The notes under the pieces are model-generated. The model had not been told where the DNA came from, did not search any database, and saw only the letters and a program-made list of their open reading frames with translations. Positions 53,718 to 63,095 of a DNA stretch of 63,255 bases are shown one piece after another (the stretch's first letter is position 1; each line of letters opens with the position of its first letter). The DNA is taken from contig NZ_RQVL01000013.1 of assembly GCF_003992005.1 (NCBI RefSeq), positions 1 to 63,255 of the forward strand, given 5' to 3'. The translations under genes were made by a program, and so were the position numbers. This DNA comes from Veillonella sp. VA139 (GTDB taxonomy: Bacteria > Bacillota > Negativicutes > Veillonellales > Veillonellaceae).

Positions 53718-54215
53718 TTAACGGTACGCTACCCGTTTTGGTTGCATATCGTGAAAGTGCAAGCGCTCCTTCGCTGTGGCTTCCCAATCAGTGCCCGGTT
53801 TGCCATAGTTAGCATAAGGGTCAATGGACAAGCCCCCACGCGGCGTAAATTCGCCCCACACTTCAATATATTTAGGCTCCATCAATGCCACTAAATCTTT
53901 CATGATGATATTGATACAATCTTCATGAAAGTCTCCATGGTTGCGGAAACTAAATAAATATAATTTTAAGGATTTACTTTCCACCAGTTTTTCATCTGGC
54001 ACATAGGAAATATAAATCGTTGCAAAGTCTGGTTGCCCCGTCATGGGACAAAGGCTCGTAAACTCTGGACAATTGAATTTCACAAAATAGTCATTCCCTG
54101 GATGTTTATTAGGAAATGCTTCTAGCACTTGTGGTGCATAATCTGTGGGATAGTCCGTATGGCTACCTAAAGCATGAACACCTTGTAATTCCGCTGCATT
54201 ACGACCACTACTCAC
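53718..54215 (-). CDS. queF: NADPH-dependent 7-cyano-7-deazaguanine reductase (QueF)
   Basis: The 165-residue product is a short, unimodular QueF with the catalytic-cysteine block [14 protein letters not shown] and the [21 protein letters not shown] substrate motif (read as two parts). It reduces preQ0 to preQ1 in queuosine synthesis. The start is GTG at 54215, overlapping the queT stop and preceded by AAGGAGG nine bases away. Confidence 0.95.
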   Translation of the reverse strand: MSSGRNAAELQGVHALGSHTDYPTDYAPQVLEAFPNKHPGNDYFVKFNCPEFTSLCPMTGQPDFATIYISYVPDEKLVESKSLKLYLFSFRNHGDFHEDCINIIMKDLVALMEPKYIEVWGEFTPRGGLSIDPYANYGKPGTDWEATAKERLHFHDMQPKRVAYR

Positions 54216-54708
54216 GAACTAAAACCTCCTTATTTTTATAAACTACTTTCTCCAATGCATTGATTAGGAAGTAGCTCACCACACCACACACGAACTGGCC
54301 TACTACAAGGGAGCTCACTAATACCCAGTACGGAACTGGCAAGAAATAGGACAACCAAATTGGTACAATCAAACCCGGTACAAAAGTAATGATAGGGATC
54401 AATACCCAGTTGCCTAAGCCTTGGCGCTTCGCAAGGACGATTAGACCTGTGGTCAATAAGCCTACGATAGCTCCACCGATAGCATCCACCATACCAAAAC
54501 CGCCCATCACTGTATTACTTAAAAAGTTCGCAATAGTAAAGGCTGGAATAGTGAATGGGAAGATCGCTGACAATCCATAGAGCGCTGTAGCAATACGCAC
54601 TTGATACTGACCAAAGGCAAAGCCTTGTGTACCGATCATAAGCGCCAAATACATAGCGATGGAAATGGCAGAAATCGTCAATCGTTGTGTGTTGTTAAAT
54701 TGTTTCAT
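54208..54708 (-). CDS. queT: QueT-type queuosine precursor transporter
   Basis: The 166-residue product is a five- or six-helix ECF S component with [16 protein letters not shown] and [19 protein letters not shown], matching QueT. It would import preQ0, preQ1 or queuine with a shared ECF module encoded elsewhere. It lies under a preQ1 riboswitch and is coupled to queF. Confidence 0.9.
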   Translation of the reverse strand: MKQFNNTQRLTISAISIAMYLALMIGTQGFAFGQYQVRIATALYGLSAIFPFTIPAFTIANFLSNTVMGGFGMVDAIGGAIVGLLTTGLIVLAKRQGLGNWVLIPIITFVPGLIVPIWLSYFLPVPYWVLVSSLVVGQFVCGVVSYFLINALEKVVYKNKEVLVRE

Positions 54709-54713
54709 TGTAA

Positions 54714-54754
54714 CTCCTTAGTTTTGTTTACAGACAGGAGGATCTCGAACTGTC
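54714..54754 (-). promoter_or_regulatory. preQ1 class I riboswitch
   Basis: On the minus strand the stem GACAG/CTGTC encloses a C-rich loop, followed by an A-rich tail ending AAAACTAAGGAG. Stem, loop length and tail fit the preQ1-I aptamer, and the tail includes the ribosome binding site of queT, so ligand binding should block translation. The downstream genes are queuosine genes. Confidence 0.8.
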
Positions 54755-54789
54755 TATCTAATACCTACTACGACATACCTCGTAGTCAC

Positions 54790-55314
54790 CTAGAACATTT
54801 CTAGGGTTTTGAAAAGCACCGGGTATTCCAATGTGCCAGTTTCTAAAGGTGCTGCTTGGGCATCAAGCTTAATCCCCATCAGATGCTCCCGGTCCAATCC
54901 TTCTGGTGGTTCTACACCAAAGTTATATGCAAAATCATAGCCCAACCGTGGGTAGTACACATTACTACCGTACACGAACAAGTAGGAATATCCCATCTTC
55001 CGAGCCAATCGTTGACCTGCTAATACAAGAGCACCACCGACACCATGTCCACGCATGGACTGTGCTACCGCTAGTAGTCCCAAGATAAGTACATCTTGAT
55101 TACCTACTTTACCACGCAAAAACATACCATACCCTGCAATGGCATTGTCGATAACAGCCACTAAGGACAACTTAGGAATATACGCATCAGACTCGCGCAA
55201 CAATTCCACTAGTTTATATTCTCGTCCTGTACTGCGATCTGCGTTGATATAGGCTTCTCGCACGAGAGCTGTGACCGTATAAAATTCACGCTTTTTCTCT
55301 TCTCGTATAATCAT
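54790..55314 (-). CDS. GNAT family N-acetyltransferase
   Basis: The 174-residue product has the acetyl-CoA loop SMRGHGVGGALVLAGQRLA (about 88-106) and a YPRLGYDFA motif near 128. It resembles YhbS-like acetyltransferases. Substrate unknown. It lies upstream of the queTF operon but is separated by that operon's riboswitch leader. Confidence 0.85.
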   Translation of the reverse strand: MIIREEKKREFYTVTALVREAYINADRSTGREYKLVELLRESDAYIPKLSLVAVIDNAIAGYGMFLRGKVGNQDVLILGLLAVAQSMRGHGVGGALVLAGQRLARKMGYSYLFVYGSNVYYPRLGYDFAYNFGVEPPEGLDREHLMGIKLDAQAAPLETGTLEYPVLFKTLEMF

Positions 55315-55388
55315 AGTTCCTCCGGTTCATGATGAAAGTACACCAAATGGATTGATACCCTTTAGTATACTGAATTTTTTCTTTTAAT

Positions 55389-55553
55389 TCAAGCATATAT
55401 ATTTATTAACACTGAGTACACCTCAGCCAATGACACACCATACACCGTTGCAGTTTGACCCGATAAAGATAATGATATACTAAATTCCTTAGCAATATCA
55501 TTTATGGCCCCCAAAAAGCATAGTGCTATACTAGATGAAAAAAATACAGCAAT
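55389..55553 (-). pseudogene. Remnant of an MFS transporter gene
   Basis: The minus strand reads 54 residues without a start or ribosome site, including IALCFLGAINDIAKEFSISLSLSGQTATVYGVSLA. This pattern (a helix, then a substrate-site loop, then SLSGQTATVYGVSLA) is that of the N-terminus of MFS drug exporters. An in-frame stop lies just upstream and the frame ends after one helix, so it is a decayed fragment. It sits beside an unusually AT-rich gene. Confidence 0.45.
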
Positions 55554-55573
55554 TCATAAAATAGCTATTGTAT

Positions 55574-56269
55574 TTAAGCCCATAGAATGTTCTCCCACCA
55601 AAATTCTAATATATCTTTATTAAAATTATAATTTAGCGTAACTATTTTTTGATAATCTATATGAAGTGTATTAAAATTCAGTTTTTTTGCTGGTTCAATA
55701 TCATGTATATACGAATCACCAATCATAATACTATTACTTGGTTTTATACCAAAATTATCAATTACATATAAAAATGCATTTAAGCTAGGTTTCTCATATC
55801 CTATACACTCAGAAATTACTATGTTCTCAAAATATTTGTTGAGCCCTAATTTTTGTATTTTTAGTTCTTGTTCATTTTTTAAACCATTAGTTAGCATATA
55901 CAGCTTATAATTATTACTTAGATTAGATAATATATTATCTATTGTATAATCTATCGACATTTCCTCAACTAAAATACTAAACATTTTTCTATAAAATTCT
56001 TCGCAAAACTTTATAGATTTATCTATGCCTAACTTTTTAAAAGTTCTATATGTTCTAATGACCCTCAACTCATTTAAATCTATTTTTTCTGCTAACATAT
56101 CAGCCCACAGCAGTGTGTCTTGAAGTAAATACTCCGTCATAAAGGTATTATAGTCAAATTCTTTTATGTTTAATCCTTTATACAATTGATAGTGAGCTTT
56201 TCCCCAAAAATATTTAAAGTCATATAGAGTATTATCTAAATCAAATATTATGACTTCAACATTATTCAT
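55574..56269 (-). CDS. HAD-family hydrolase (YjjG/pyrimidine nucleotidase-like)
   Basis: The 231-residue product has all HAD motifs: FDLDNTLYDF (motif I, about 8-17), LTNG (about 105), the lysine in GYEKPSLNAF, and MIGDSYIHDIEPAKK (motif IV). It would dephosphorylate a small phosphate ester. The gene is clearly richer in A and T than its neighbours and uses many Ile/Asn/Lys codons, and it lies beside an MFS remnant, so it may have been acquired horizontally. Confidence 0.85.
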   Translation of the reverse strand: MNNVEVIIFDLDNTLYDFKYFWGKAHYQLYKGLNIKEFDYNTFMTEYLLQDTLLWADMLAEKIDLNELRVIRTYRTFKKLGIDKSIKFCEEFYRKMFSILVEEMSIDYTIDNILSNLSNNYKLYMLTNGLKNEQELKIQKLGLNKYFENIVISECIGYEKPSLNAFLYVIDNFGIKPSNSIMIGDSYIHDIEPAKKLNFNTLHIDYQKIVTLNYNFNKDILEFWWENILWA

Positions 56270-56300
56270 AATTTTCCCCTCTATTTTAACCGCTTGATGC

Positions 56301-56963
56301 TTATCCTTGTTTGGCCGCTTTCATAATCGGTTGTTGTTCCTTTTTAGATGCATCCCATTGGTCTCCAGCCATAGCCACTTGTACTTCTTCGTCAATCGGT
56401 TGCAAGGCTATATTCCTTTCGGCTTTCACCGAAGGTACTACTAATTCTAACTGTTTTCGCTCAGTTGTGCCCTGTTTATACGTCCGCAAGGATACCGCGC
56501 CATGCGTTGGCAACGCAGTCGCATCAATTTGGAAGGTCTCCATTTTCTTTTGGATTTCTTCCTTCGTCAAGGCTGGCTCCAGCACAATCGGCATGCCCCC
56601 ATCGTTTCCCACTTCTTGGTCTTTCCCTTGCGCCGTTTCTTCCTGTTCAATCTCATAGTTCATAATGGACCGACGATTTTCATTGTATAGTCGTAATGCC
56701 AACATACGGTCACTTTCATTCATGGTTTCACGACGTGATACCACATCTGCCATCATCGGAATGAGTTCTTTTCTAGTGAAAGCCCTTGATCCTAAGTCAA
56801 CGCCTTTTGTATCCGTAATCGCCCCATGTTTCACCAAAGTCATGAGCGCTTGGTATTCCCAATCAGGGGGACTCACGACACCATAAGGATTCGCCTCTGC
56901 TTGCGCTACTGTCAATCCACCTGCCACCAATGCCAAGGCGATGTAATATCGTAATTGTTTCAT
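56301..56963 (-). CDS. Small exported protein with a degenerate SLH-like domain
   Basis: The product has about 220 residues from the ATG at 56963 (AAGGAT upstream). A signal peptide (about 1-23, ending AQAEA) is followed by NPYGVVSPPDWEYQALMTLV and SRAFTRKELIPMMADVV, which resembles one S-layer homology domain as found at the N-terminus of Negativicutes outer-membrane proteins. The rest is charged and unfamiliar. It is the third gene of an apparent operon with the candidate cblST pair, for no obvious reason. Confidence 0.55.
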   Translation of the reverse strand: MKQLRYYIALALVAGGLTVAQAEANPYGVVSPPDWEYQALMTLVKHGAITDTKGVDLGSRAFTRKELIPMMADVVSRRETMNESDRMLALRLYNENRRSIMNYEIEQEETAQGKDQEVGNDGGMPIVLEPALTKEEIQKKMETFQIDATALPTHGAVSLRTYKQGTTERKQLELVVPSVKAERNIALQPIDEEVQVAMAGDQWDASKKEQQPIMKAAKQG

Positions 56964-56979
56964 ATCTATATCCTTTCTA

Positions 56980-57690
56980 TTACCTATGCCGTCCCACATA
57001 CTGTGCCTTAGGGAACTCTGCTAACCACGCCGCTTCACCACTAGCGCGAACAGCCACAACCACAGCCGTAGCTGGTCCTCCACTATGATCTAATTCCTCA
57101 TCAGTCAATTCTATGAACTCCAAGGACGACCCTTCCAAATAGCTCAACACCGTCAACTCTTGGCGGATGCCTCTGGACCCCACCGGCACTACACGGGACG
57201 TACTGGGATGTGCCAAAACTCGTTGAACTTCATCATAGGTAATAATCCATTCTGGTTGCTCTAGCACTTCATTACCTACTAAGGGTTTTCCTAATATGTA
57301 TACAGCATAGGGTTCCCCTGCGCCAAGTATTTCTGGTTCCCCTATTCCTAAAGCAGTAATCCCTACAGAAGTAGTGCTCACTTTCATATTACTTTCATGG
57401 CTACCATTAATGGGCACAGTAATACCTAGTATATTCAATTCTTCTCGGATTCCCTGAACCACAGAGTTCACTACTGTATCATAGTCACCGCCAATGAGGT
57501 ATTGTATGGCTTTCACAGTACCTCTAGCGCATAGAATTTCGAGCATGGCCACACGAGCAGCAAAGGCCCCCACCCTATCATAGGGTACGGCTAATACATC
57601 ATGTTCTTGCAAGCCAATGCCACTACTAATATCACTGGCAATGATCCATTCTTCATCCTCGTTCAAGGAAAGTCTCGTTATATCACGCAT
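56980..57690 (-). CDS. AIR synthase-like kinase, candidate alpha-ribazole kinase CblS
   Basis: The product has about 236 residues from the ATG at 57690, which overlaps the preceding stop (ATGCGTGA). ASDISSGIG, HDVLAVPYDRVGAFAARVAMLE and STTSVGITALGIGEP suggest the PurM/ThiL-like ATP-binding fold. Directly upstream is an ECF S component. In Firmicutes an AIR-synthase-like kinase (CblS) and an S component (CblT) form an alpha-ribazole salvage pair for cobamide synthesis, which would suit a propionate producer that needs B12. The assignment rests on fold and context only. Confidence 0.5.
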   Translation of the reverse strand: MRDITRLSLNEDEEWIIASDISSGIGLQEHDVLAVPYDRVGAFAARVAMLEILCARGTVKAIQYLIGGDYDTVVNSVVQGIREELNILGITVPINGSHESNMKVSTTSVGITALGIGEPEILGAGEPYAVYILGKPLVGNEVLEQPEWIITYDEVQRVLAHPSTSRVVPVGSRGIRQELTVLSYLEGSSLEFIELTDEELDHSGGPATAVVVAVRASGEAAWLAEFPKAQYVGRHR

Positions 57691-58174
57691 TTCGTTTTCC
57701 ACCAAACACCCGATTCAGTTGACTCACTACAAGGGCTGCCCCTACATAGTTTAAGCCATAGGATAAGGACAAAGGCACACATAAAATCGCCACAACCTCT
57801 ACACTTTGCATCATCCATGCAATCACGGCGAGCCCTACTCCTACGTTAACGATATAGCCTAGTATACCACCAACTACATAAGAAACAGATGAAGTCATCC
57901 GTTTCGCTATATATCCAATACTAGCCCCCGTCCCTGCCATAATAATAGCTACTGCCACATGGATGGGGACACTGAGAGGAAACCCCGTAGACGCTGCAGT
58001 TGCCAAATGACCTAAGGCACCAAGTACAGCGCCCGCCACTGGTCCTAGCATCAAAGCGCCTACAAAGGCTGGCGACGAATCAAATCCAATGGAATACACA
58101 CCAAAGTGAATCTGTCCACCAATGGCGCAAAGGGCAATCAATAACGCATAGGCTGTCATCGTTCTAATATTCAT
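57683..58174 (-). CDS. ECF transporter S component, candidate alpha-ribazole transporter CblT
   Basis: The product has about 163 residues from the ATG at 58174 (TAGGAG eight bases away; two other ATG codons immediately precede it). It has five or six helices with SIGFDSSPAFVGALMLGPVAG and GALGHLATAAS, a typical S-component pattern. The partner kinase gene overlaps it. The substrate is inferred from that partner. Confidence 0.7.
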   Translation of the reverse strand: MNIRTMTAYALLIALCAIGGQIHFGVYSIGFDSSPAFVGALMLGPVAGAVLGALGHLATAASTGFPLSVPIHVAVAIIMAGTGASIGYIAKRMTSSVSYVVGGILGYIVNVGVGLAVIAWMMQSVEVVAILCVPLSLSYGLNYVGAALVVSQLNRVFGGKRNA

Positions 58175-58249
58175 CATCATCACTCCTAGGGAAGAACACA
58201 TCATAATTTCTATCTTTATTATAGGTGACGCCATCCCATAAAGCAATCA

Positions 58250-58281
58250 TTCATAGTCTTTTCATGTGCTACCGCTATACT
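58250..58281 (+). promoter_or_regulatory. Autoregulatory-type promoter of the two-component system
   Basis: TTCATA (58250-58255) and TTCATG (58261-58266) are 11 bp apart, and the second ends 9 bp before TATACT (58276-58281). The hexamer, the period, the gap and the -10 box are the same as before the Met-rich PepSY gene (2225-2278), where four repeats are present. Confidence 0.65.
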
Positions 58282-58358
58282 TCTTCTATAGATCTCTTTA
58301 AACTACATTAAAAATACGATACAATACAACTATACTACCCATTATGAAAGGAGCTCTT

Positions 58359-59033
58359 ATGAAAGTCTTACTTGTTGAAGATGAAGAAATGCTGAATCAT
58401 ATCATTGCCAAACGTTTGAAAGTGGAATCTATGACTGTAGACCAATGCTATAATGGCGAAGATGGATTAGATTATATTTCCACCTCTAGCTACGATGTGA
58501 TTATCATGGATATTATGATGCCCAAAATGGACGGTCATGAAGTGGTACAACAAATGCGTGAAGAAGGTAACAAAACGCCAGTCCTCTTCTTAACTGCTAA
58601 AGACAGTTTAGAAGATAAAGTAAGCGGTCTGAACTTAGGTGCTGACGATTACCTAGTGAAGCCTTTTGAATTTGACGAACTCATCGCCCGCATCTACGCA
58701 CTAGCTCGCCGTGGTCGCAATCAAGCCGTAGAAGATATCGTGGCTGGTCCATTGCGACTGAACCAAAAAAGTCGTTCCGTCTACCTCCATGGTAAGCCTA
58801 TCACATTGACCGCCAAAGAGTTCGACCTTTTATTCTACTTAGCTAGCAATCAGAATATCGTCCTATCCCGCCAACAAATTCTCGACCATGTGTGGGAATA
58901 CGACTATGAAAGTTACTCCAACCTCATCGATGTATACATCAAAGACTTACGTAAAAAGGTGGACATCGACGAAACTCAAAAATTAATTCAAACAGTTCGT
59001 GGTGTTGGCTATGTGTTCCGTACAGAGGGATAG
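58359..59033 (+). CDS. OmpR-family response regulator
   Basis: The product has 224 residues from the ATG at 58359 (AAAGGAG upstream). The receiver domain shows KVLLVEDEE, the phosphorylated aspartate in VIIMDIMMPKMDG (about 51) and LVKPFEF. The C-terminal winged helix has ITLTAKEFDLLFYLA and IQTVRGVGYVF. Its own promoter carries paired direct repeats that also occur before the PepSY protein gene. The partner kinase follows three bases later. Confidence 0.95.
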   Translation: MKVLLVEDEEMLNHIIAKRLKVESMTVDQCYNGEDGLDYISTSSYDVIIMDIMMPKMDGHEVVQQMREEGNKTPVLFLTAKDSLEDKVSGLNLGADDYLVKPFEFDELIARIYALARRGRNQAVEDIVAGPLRLNQKSRSVYLHGKPITLTAKEFDLLFYLASNQNIVLSRQQILDHVWEYDYESYSNLIDVYIKDLRKKVDIDETQKLIQTVRGVGYVFRTEG

Positions 59034-59036
59034 GCT

Positions 59037-60416
59037 ATGTATCATCTCCTGAAGCGAGTATGGCAACCCGTAGAACATCTGCTCTTACGTGTTCCCTTAG
59101 TCTATAAAATCACCAGTTGGTACTCTATTTTCCTATTGCTCATGATTGGTCTTCTGGCTACCTTCGTGATTCAGTTCACCCACATTAGAGATCAAAACGA
59201 AATCCGCACAGACTTACAAGAGGTAGTCATTGAAGCTGCCAATCAGCCAAAAAGGTATAAACCTTTTGACGATGGCATCTTTCTATTAGTCTACTCCCAA
59301 GATGGCATTGTCTTGCGAGGAAATCTCCCCGATCGCTTCCCACAAGAGGCACCTCTCTCCTATGATGCCATTACAGAGGTACGACAAGGTCCAGCTAGTT
59401 TCTTGTACTATGATGCCCCCATCCAACATCGGATGGGCATGCAAGGCTACATCCGCGGTGTAGTCCCTATGAGTCTCTTAGACAGAAAAACGAATAGCAT
59501 GCTCTTGGCACTCTTAACTGGTGGTATTCTCTTCGTCACTATCGCCGCTATTGGTGGATTCTGGATCATCCAACGGGGATTAAAACCAGTGCGCACCGTA
59601 ACGAACCTAGCAGAACAAATTTCATTGAAAGGAGATTTATCGGAGCGCATTGAAAATATCCCTCACTCTGGGGATACTATCTATCAACTGGCATCCACAT
59701 TTAACCGCATGCTCAGCAGTTTAGAAGAATCATCTAACCGAGAAAAACGTTTCAATTCCGATATCTCTCACGAATTGCGTACACCTATCGCCGTTATCCA
59801 AGCGGAAAGTGACTACGGTCAACACTATATATCTTCCTTGGAAGAAGCTAAAGAAAGCTTTCAAAATATTTATACCCAAAGTAAACGTATGTCTCACATG
59901 GTGTCACAATTGTTGGAGCTAGCTCGCTTAGACAGCATGACAGACATCGATAGAAAACCCATTCCTTTATCGGACGTGGCGCAGCAACTGGCACGCACCT
60001 ATGCACGGCTCAGCCAAGAACAGGGTATCTCTTTTACTAGCACCATCGACAATGACATTGTCCTAGAAGGAAACCAACTGCTCTTACAACAAGCTATGGC
60101 GAATGTATTGGACAATGCCTTCAAATTCACCCATACCTCGGTTCATTTTGAGGTAACCTGTGCAGATACTGTACGTATCATTGTCCGTGATGACGGCATC
60201 GGCATCCCTTCTGAAAGTATACCTTTCATTTGGAATCGTCTATATCAAGTAGACACAGCTCGCACCGCCAAGGACAACAAAGGCCTGGGGTTGGGACTGT
60301 ACTTTGTACAAAATGTAGTACAACTACACCAAGGTACCATTCACGTAGAAAGCACACCCAATGTAGAAACTACTTTCACCATTCAATTACCCATAGATTC
60401 CACCCTAAACACATAA
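59037..60416 (+). CDS. Membrane sensor histidine kinase
   Basis: The 459-residue product has two membrane helices (about 28-45 and 158-178) around an extracytoplasmic sensor domain of about 110 residues, then HAMP, HisKA with SDISHELRTPIAVIQ (about 240) and the ATPase domain with NVLDNAFKF, RDDGIGIP and GLGLGLYFV. The architecture is like CusS/ArlS-type kinases. The signal is unknown; linkage to a Met-rich exported protein would fit a metal or envelope signal (inference). Confidence 0.94.
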   Translation: MYHLLKRVWQPVEHLLLRVPLVYKITSWYSIFLLLMIGLLATFVIQFTHIRDQNEIRTDLQEVVIEAANQPKRYKPFDDGIFLLVYSQDGIVLRGNLPDRFPQEAPLSYDAITEVRQGPASFLYYDAPIQHRMGMQGYIRGVVPMSLLDRKTNSMLLALLTGGILFVTIAAIGGFWIIQRGLKPVRTVTNLAEQISLKGDLSERIENIPHSGDTIYQLASTFNRMLSSLEESSNREKRFNSDISHELRTPIAVIQAESDYGQHYISSLEEAKESFQNIYTQSKRMSHMVSQLLELARLDSMTDIDRKPIPLSDVAQQLARTYARLSQEQGISFTSTIDNDIVLEGNQLLLQQAMANVLDNAFKFTHTSVHFEVTCADTVRIIVRDDGIGIPSESIPFIWNRLYQVDTARTAKDNKGLGLGLYFVQNVVQLHQGTIHVESTPNVETTFTIQLPIDSTLNT

Positions 60417-60456
60417 GAAAGAGGATACTCCACCGATTCGGCGAGTATCCTCTTTC
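60417..60456. terminator. Bidirectional terminator between the kinase gene and guaD
   Basis: GAAAGAGGATACTC and GAGTATCCTCTTTC form a 14-bp perfect stem. It lies between two convergent genes and overlaps the end of the kinase gene by a base or two of spacing only. Confidence 0.88.
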
Positions 60457-60466
60457 ATTATATTCT

Positions 60467-61771
60467 CTATTCAATTGGGCTATACTGATATACTTGTTGT
60501 GGTTCTTCTAGCAAGCGTCCCGCCACATAGCGTTTCATAATATGGCGATCATCGCCGATGTATATCCATCGTTCCAATCGCTCTTCTAAAGACCGTTTAT
60601 TGGCGTCAAACATGGATGTATCATCGATGACAAGAGCATCTAACTCATAGCCTTCTTCAAAGCTACCTACCTTACCAAAGAATGTTCCGCCACCCTTAGT
60701 GGCTAAATAGAAAGCTTCGCTTAAAGTCAATGGTGCATATTGATTGTCTACTTCTACCCATTTCATTTTAGACAAACCGATGGCTTCCATCAGTACTTTT
60801 GCCATAGACACCGCATGTCCCCCTGAAATGTCTGACCCTAGTCCCACTGGGATATGATGTTCTAAGAGTTTACGAATCGGTGCAATACCGCTGGATAAAT
60901 TGACATTGGAGTAGGGACAATGGGACACCATGGTCTGCGTTTCTTCCATGCGTTCCATTTCCGCATCACTTAAATGAATGCAATGGGCCATCACTGTTGG
61001 AGTCTGTCCCATCAATTGATGCTCATAATACACATCGGTATAACTGTCTGATTCAGGATGCAGGGAAGCGACCCATTCAATTTCCCCATGGTTTTCAGAC
61101 AAATGCGATTGCACCGGCACATCGTATTCCTTGGCCAGTTCCCCTAATCCACGCATCAGTTCACTTGTACAGGACGGCACGAAACGCGGTGTAATAATCG
61201 GTTTCACAAGAGGGCCAAATGATTTTGCTGCTTCTAACCAAGCTTTCGTATCTGCTAACGACTCTTGCGTAGTTTCAATCAGGAAGTCTGGACTATTTCG
61301 ATCCATATTCACCTTCCCTACGAAAGCAGATAATCCCGCTTCTTGCAATAGTTTCATCAACACTAATGTGCTATCTTTGTGGATCGTACCAAATAAAATA
61401 CTACGGGTGGTACCATGTCGCCATAGATCACGCACAAAGGCACTATATACTAGACGGGCATACTCTGGATCGTTAAACTTCGTTTCCTCTGGAAATGTAT
61501 ACGTCTCAAGCCAAGGTAATAACTCTTTATCCATACCAAGACCACGATTACAATATTGGGGTGCATGGGCATGGGTATCTACAAAACCTGGAATGATAAG
61601 TTGATCTCCATAGTCAACTACAGGCAACCCCTCATAAGAGCTTGGCAAAGTTTCACCACAGTACACAACCACACCATCTAGAGCTACAATATATCCATGT
61701 GGTATAGCTACCAACTGTGTTGGACTCGGTGTGTGCAGAATATGTCCTTTCAAAATCAATGTGTCTTGCAT
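60467..61771 (-). CDS. guaD: Guanine deaminase
   Basis: The product has about 434 residues from the ATG at 61771 (GGAGGTGG upstream). Amidohydrolase metal motifs are PGFVDTHAHAPQY (about 64-76), SHLSENHGEIEWV (about 225-237), HCIHLSD and GLGSDISGGH (about 309-318). It converts guanine to xanthine in purine salvage or catabolism. It appears to be monocistronic. Confidence 0.9.
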   Translation of the reverse strand: MQDTLILKGHILHTPSPTQLVAIPHGYIVALDGVVVYCGETLPSSYEGLPVVDYGDQLIIPGFVDTHAHAPQYCNRGLGMDKELLPWLETYTFPEETKFNDPEYARLVYSAFVRDLWRHGTTRSILFGTIHKDSTLVLMKLLQEAGLSAFVGKVNMDRNSPDFLIETTQESLADTKAWLEAAKSFGPLVKPIITPRFVPSCTSELMRGLGELAKEYDVPVQSHLSENHGEIEWVASLHPESDSYTDVYYEHQLMGQTPTVMAHCIHLSDAEMERMEETQTMVSHCPYSNVNLSSGIAPIRKLLEHHIPVGLGSDISGGHAVSMAKVLMEAIGLSKMKWVEVDNQYAPLTLSEAFYLATKGGGTFFGKVGSFEEGYELDALVIDDTSMFDANKRSLEERLERWIYIGDDRHIMKRYVAGRLLEEPQQVYQYSPIE

Positions 61772-61889
61772 AGAACCACCTCCGTGTATAACCTTATACA
61801 ATTACCGTATGAAGTTTGCAATAGTATGCGTATATAGCATGTTATATATGAGTGAATTATATCACACTTGGTGTATACCGTCTATCAAC

Positions 61890-63095
61890 TTATAGAATGT
61901 TGGGGCGATTTCCATGGACTTTCAATACTAAATAGCCAATGATCATCATCCCTATACCTGCTACGAGGAACACATACGAAGTACCCCAATAGGTCGCTAC
62001 TATGCTAGCAAATAAAGGGCCCATCATATTTCCCAATTGCTGCGATGTGGTGGCTAGTCCAAATACTCGACCACGCACTGATGGATCGGTGTTCACCGTC
62101 ATGGCTGATCCAAGGGATGGGAAGATGCCCACAATGAATACACCTATGAGTAATTGCAATGCCCCAAACCACCATAAACCAAATGGTAAACTTTGCAATA
62201 ATAATACGGTTCCTGTACCCAACAGCCCATACGAGATAACTCTAAAGTATCCTCGTCGTTGTCCATAAGCCGCCCACACATTAGTCATGATCATACCCAT
62301 CACACCACCACCACTGAGAATAGATCCTGCTAACATGGCAGCCCCTTCCATGGAACCTTTTAATTCGCCCACATAAATGGCCACGATAGGTTGTAGCATG
62401 AGCATCACAGATTGCACTATAAAATATAACCCTAAAATATGGAGTAATACCTTATTTCGTTTCGCCTCTTGTAAATCTTCTTTAAAAGAAGTAACTTTCA
62501 CTGGGGCTACACTTTCAACCTGTGGTTCTTTCACAAAGATGGCGATGGCGGCGGTAACGATAAACAAGGTAATGCCCGCCACCATAAACACAGGACGCAT
62601 CCCTACCGCTAGTTCTGTCAACCCACCGGTTAAGGGACCCACTGTATTCCCTAGGACTAATCCCATCTGAAAGATACCCATGGCTGTACCCACTCGTTCC
62701 TTCGGCACCGACAATGATACCATGGTCATGGCAGCTGGCATAAATCCATTGGCAAAACCTTGGAATGCTCGAACTAGTAAAAATTGATATTCATCTTGTA
62801 CAAAGGCACCCCATAAATAGGATATACCAATTAAAATCCCTGCTCGAATAGCCATTAATTTCTTTCCATGCTGATCCGCCAATCGCCCCCATACGGGAGC
62901 CATAATCGCTGCAATAAAAAAAGAAATAGAAAATGACAAGCCCGACCAAAGGGCTAAGTGTTCCTGTTCCACTCCCAGTTCTAACAGGTATACGGGAAGA
63001 AAAGGAATAATCATTGTATAGCAAATAGCTAGCAGCGACATTCCTATGGTAAGAATCCACACTGCTACCATTCCTGTTTGTTGTAATCGTTTCAT
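61890..63095 (-). CDS. MFS transporter, multidrug-efflux type
   Basis: The 401-residue product has twelve helices. The loop GRLADQHGKKLMAIRAG (about 71-87) is motif A, and LGNTVGPLTGGLTEL near 147-161 is motif C of exporters. It resembles PmrA/MdtG-like drug exporters. Substrate unknown. The gap of about 118 bp to guaD shows nothing clear. Confidence 0.87.
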   Translation of the reverse strand: MKRLQQTGMVAVWILTIGMSLLAICYTMIIPFLPVYLLELGVEQEHLALWSGLSFSISFFIAAIMAPVWGRLADQHGKKLMAIRAGILIGISYLWGAFVQDEYQFLLVRAFQGFANGFMPAAMTMVSLSVPKERVGTAMGIFQMGLVLGNTVGPLTGGLTELAVGMRPVFMVAGITLFIVTAAIAIFVKEPQVESVAPVKVTSFKEDLQEAKRNKVLLHILGLYFIVQSVMLMLQPIVAIYVGELKGSMEGAAMLAGSILSGGGVMGMIMTNVWAAYGQRRGYFRVISYGLLGTGTVLLLQSLPFGLWWFGALQLLIGVFIVGIFPSLGSAMTVNTDPSVRGRVFGLATTSQQLGNMMGPLFASIVATYWGTSYVFLVAGIGMMIIGYLVLKVHGNRPNIL

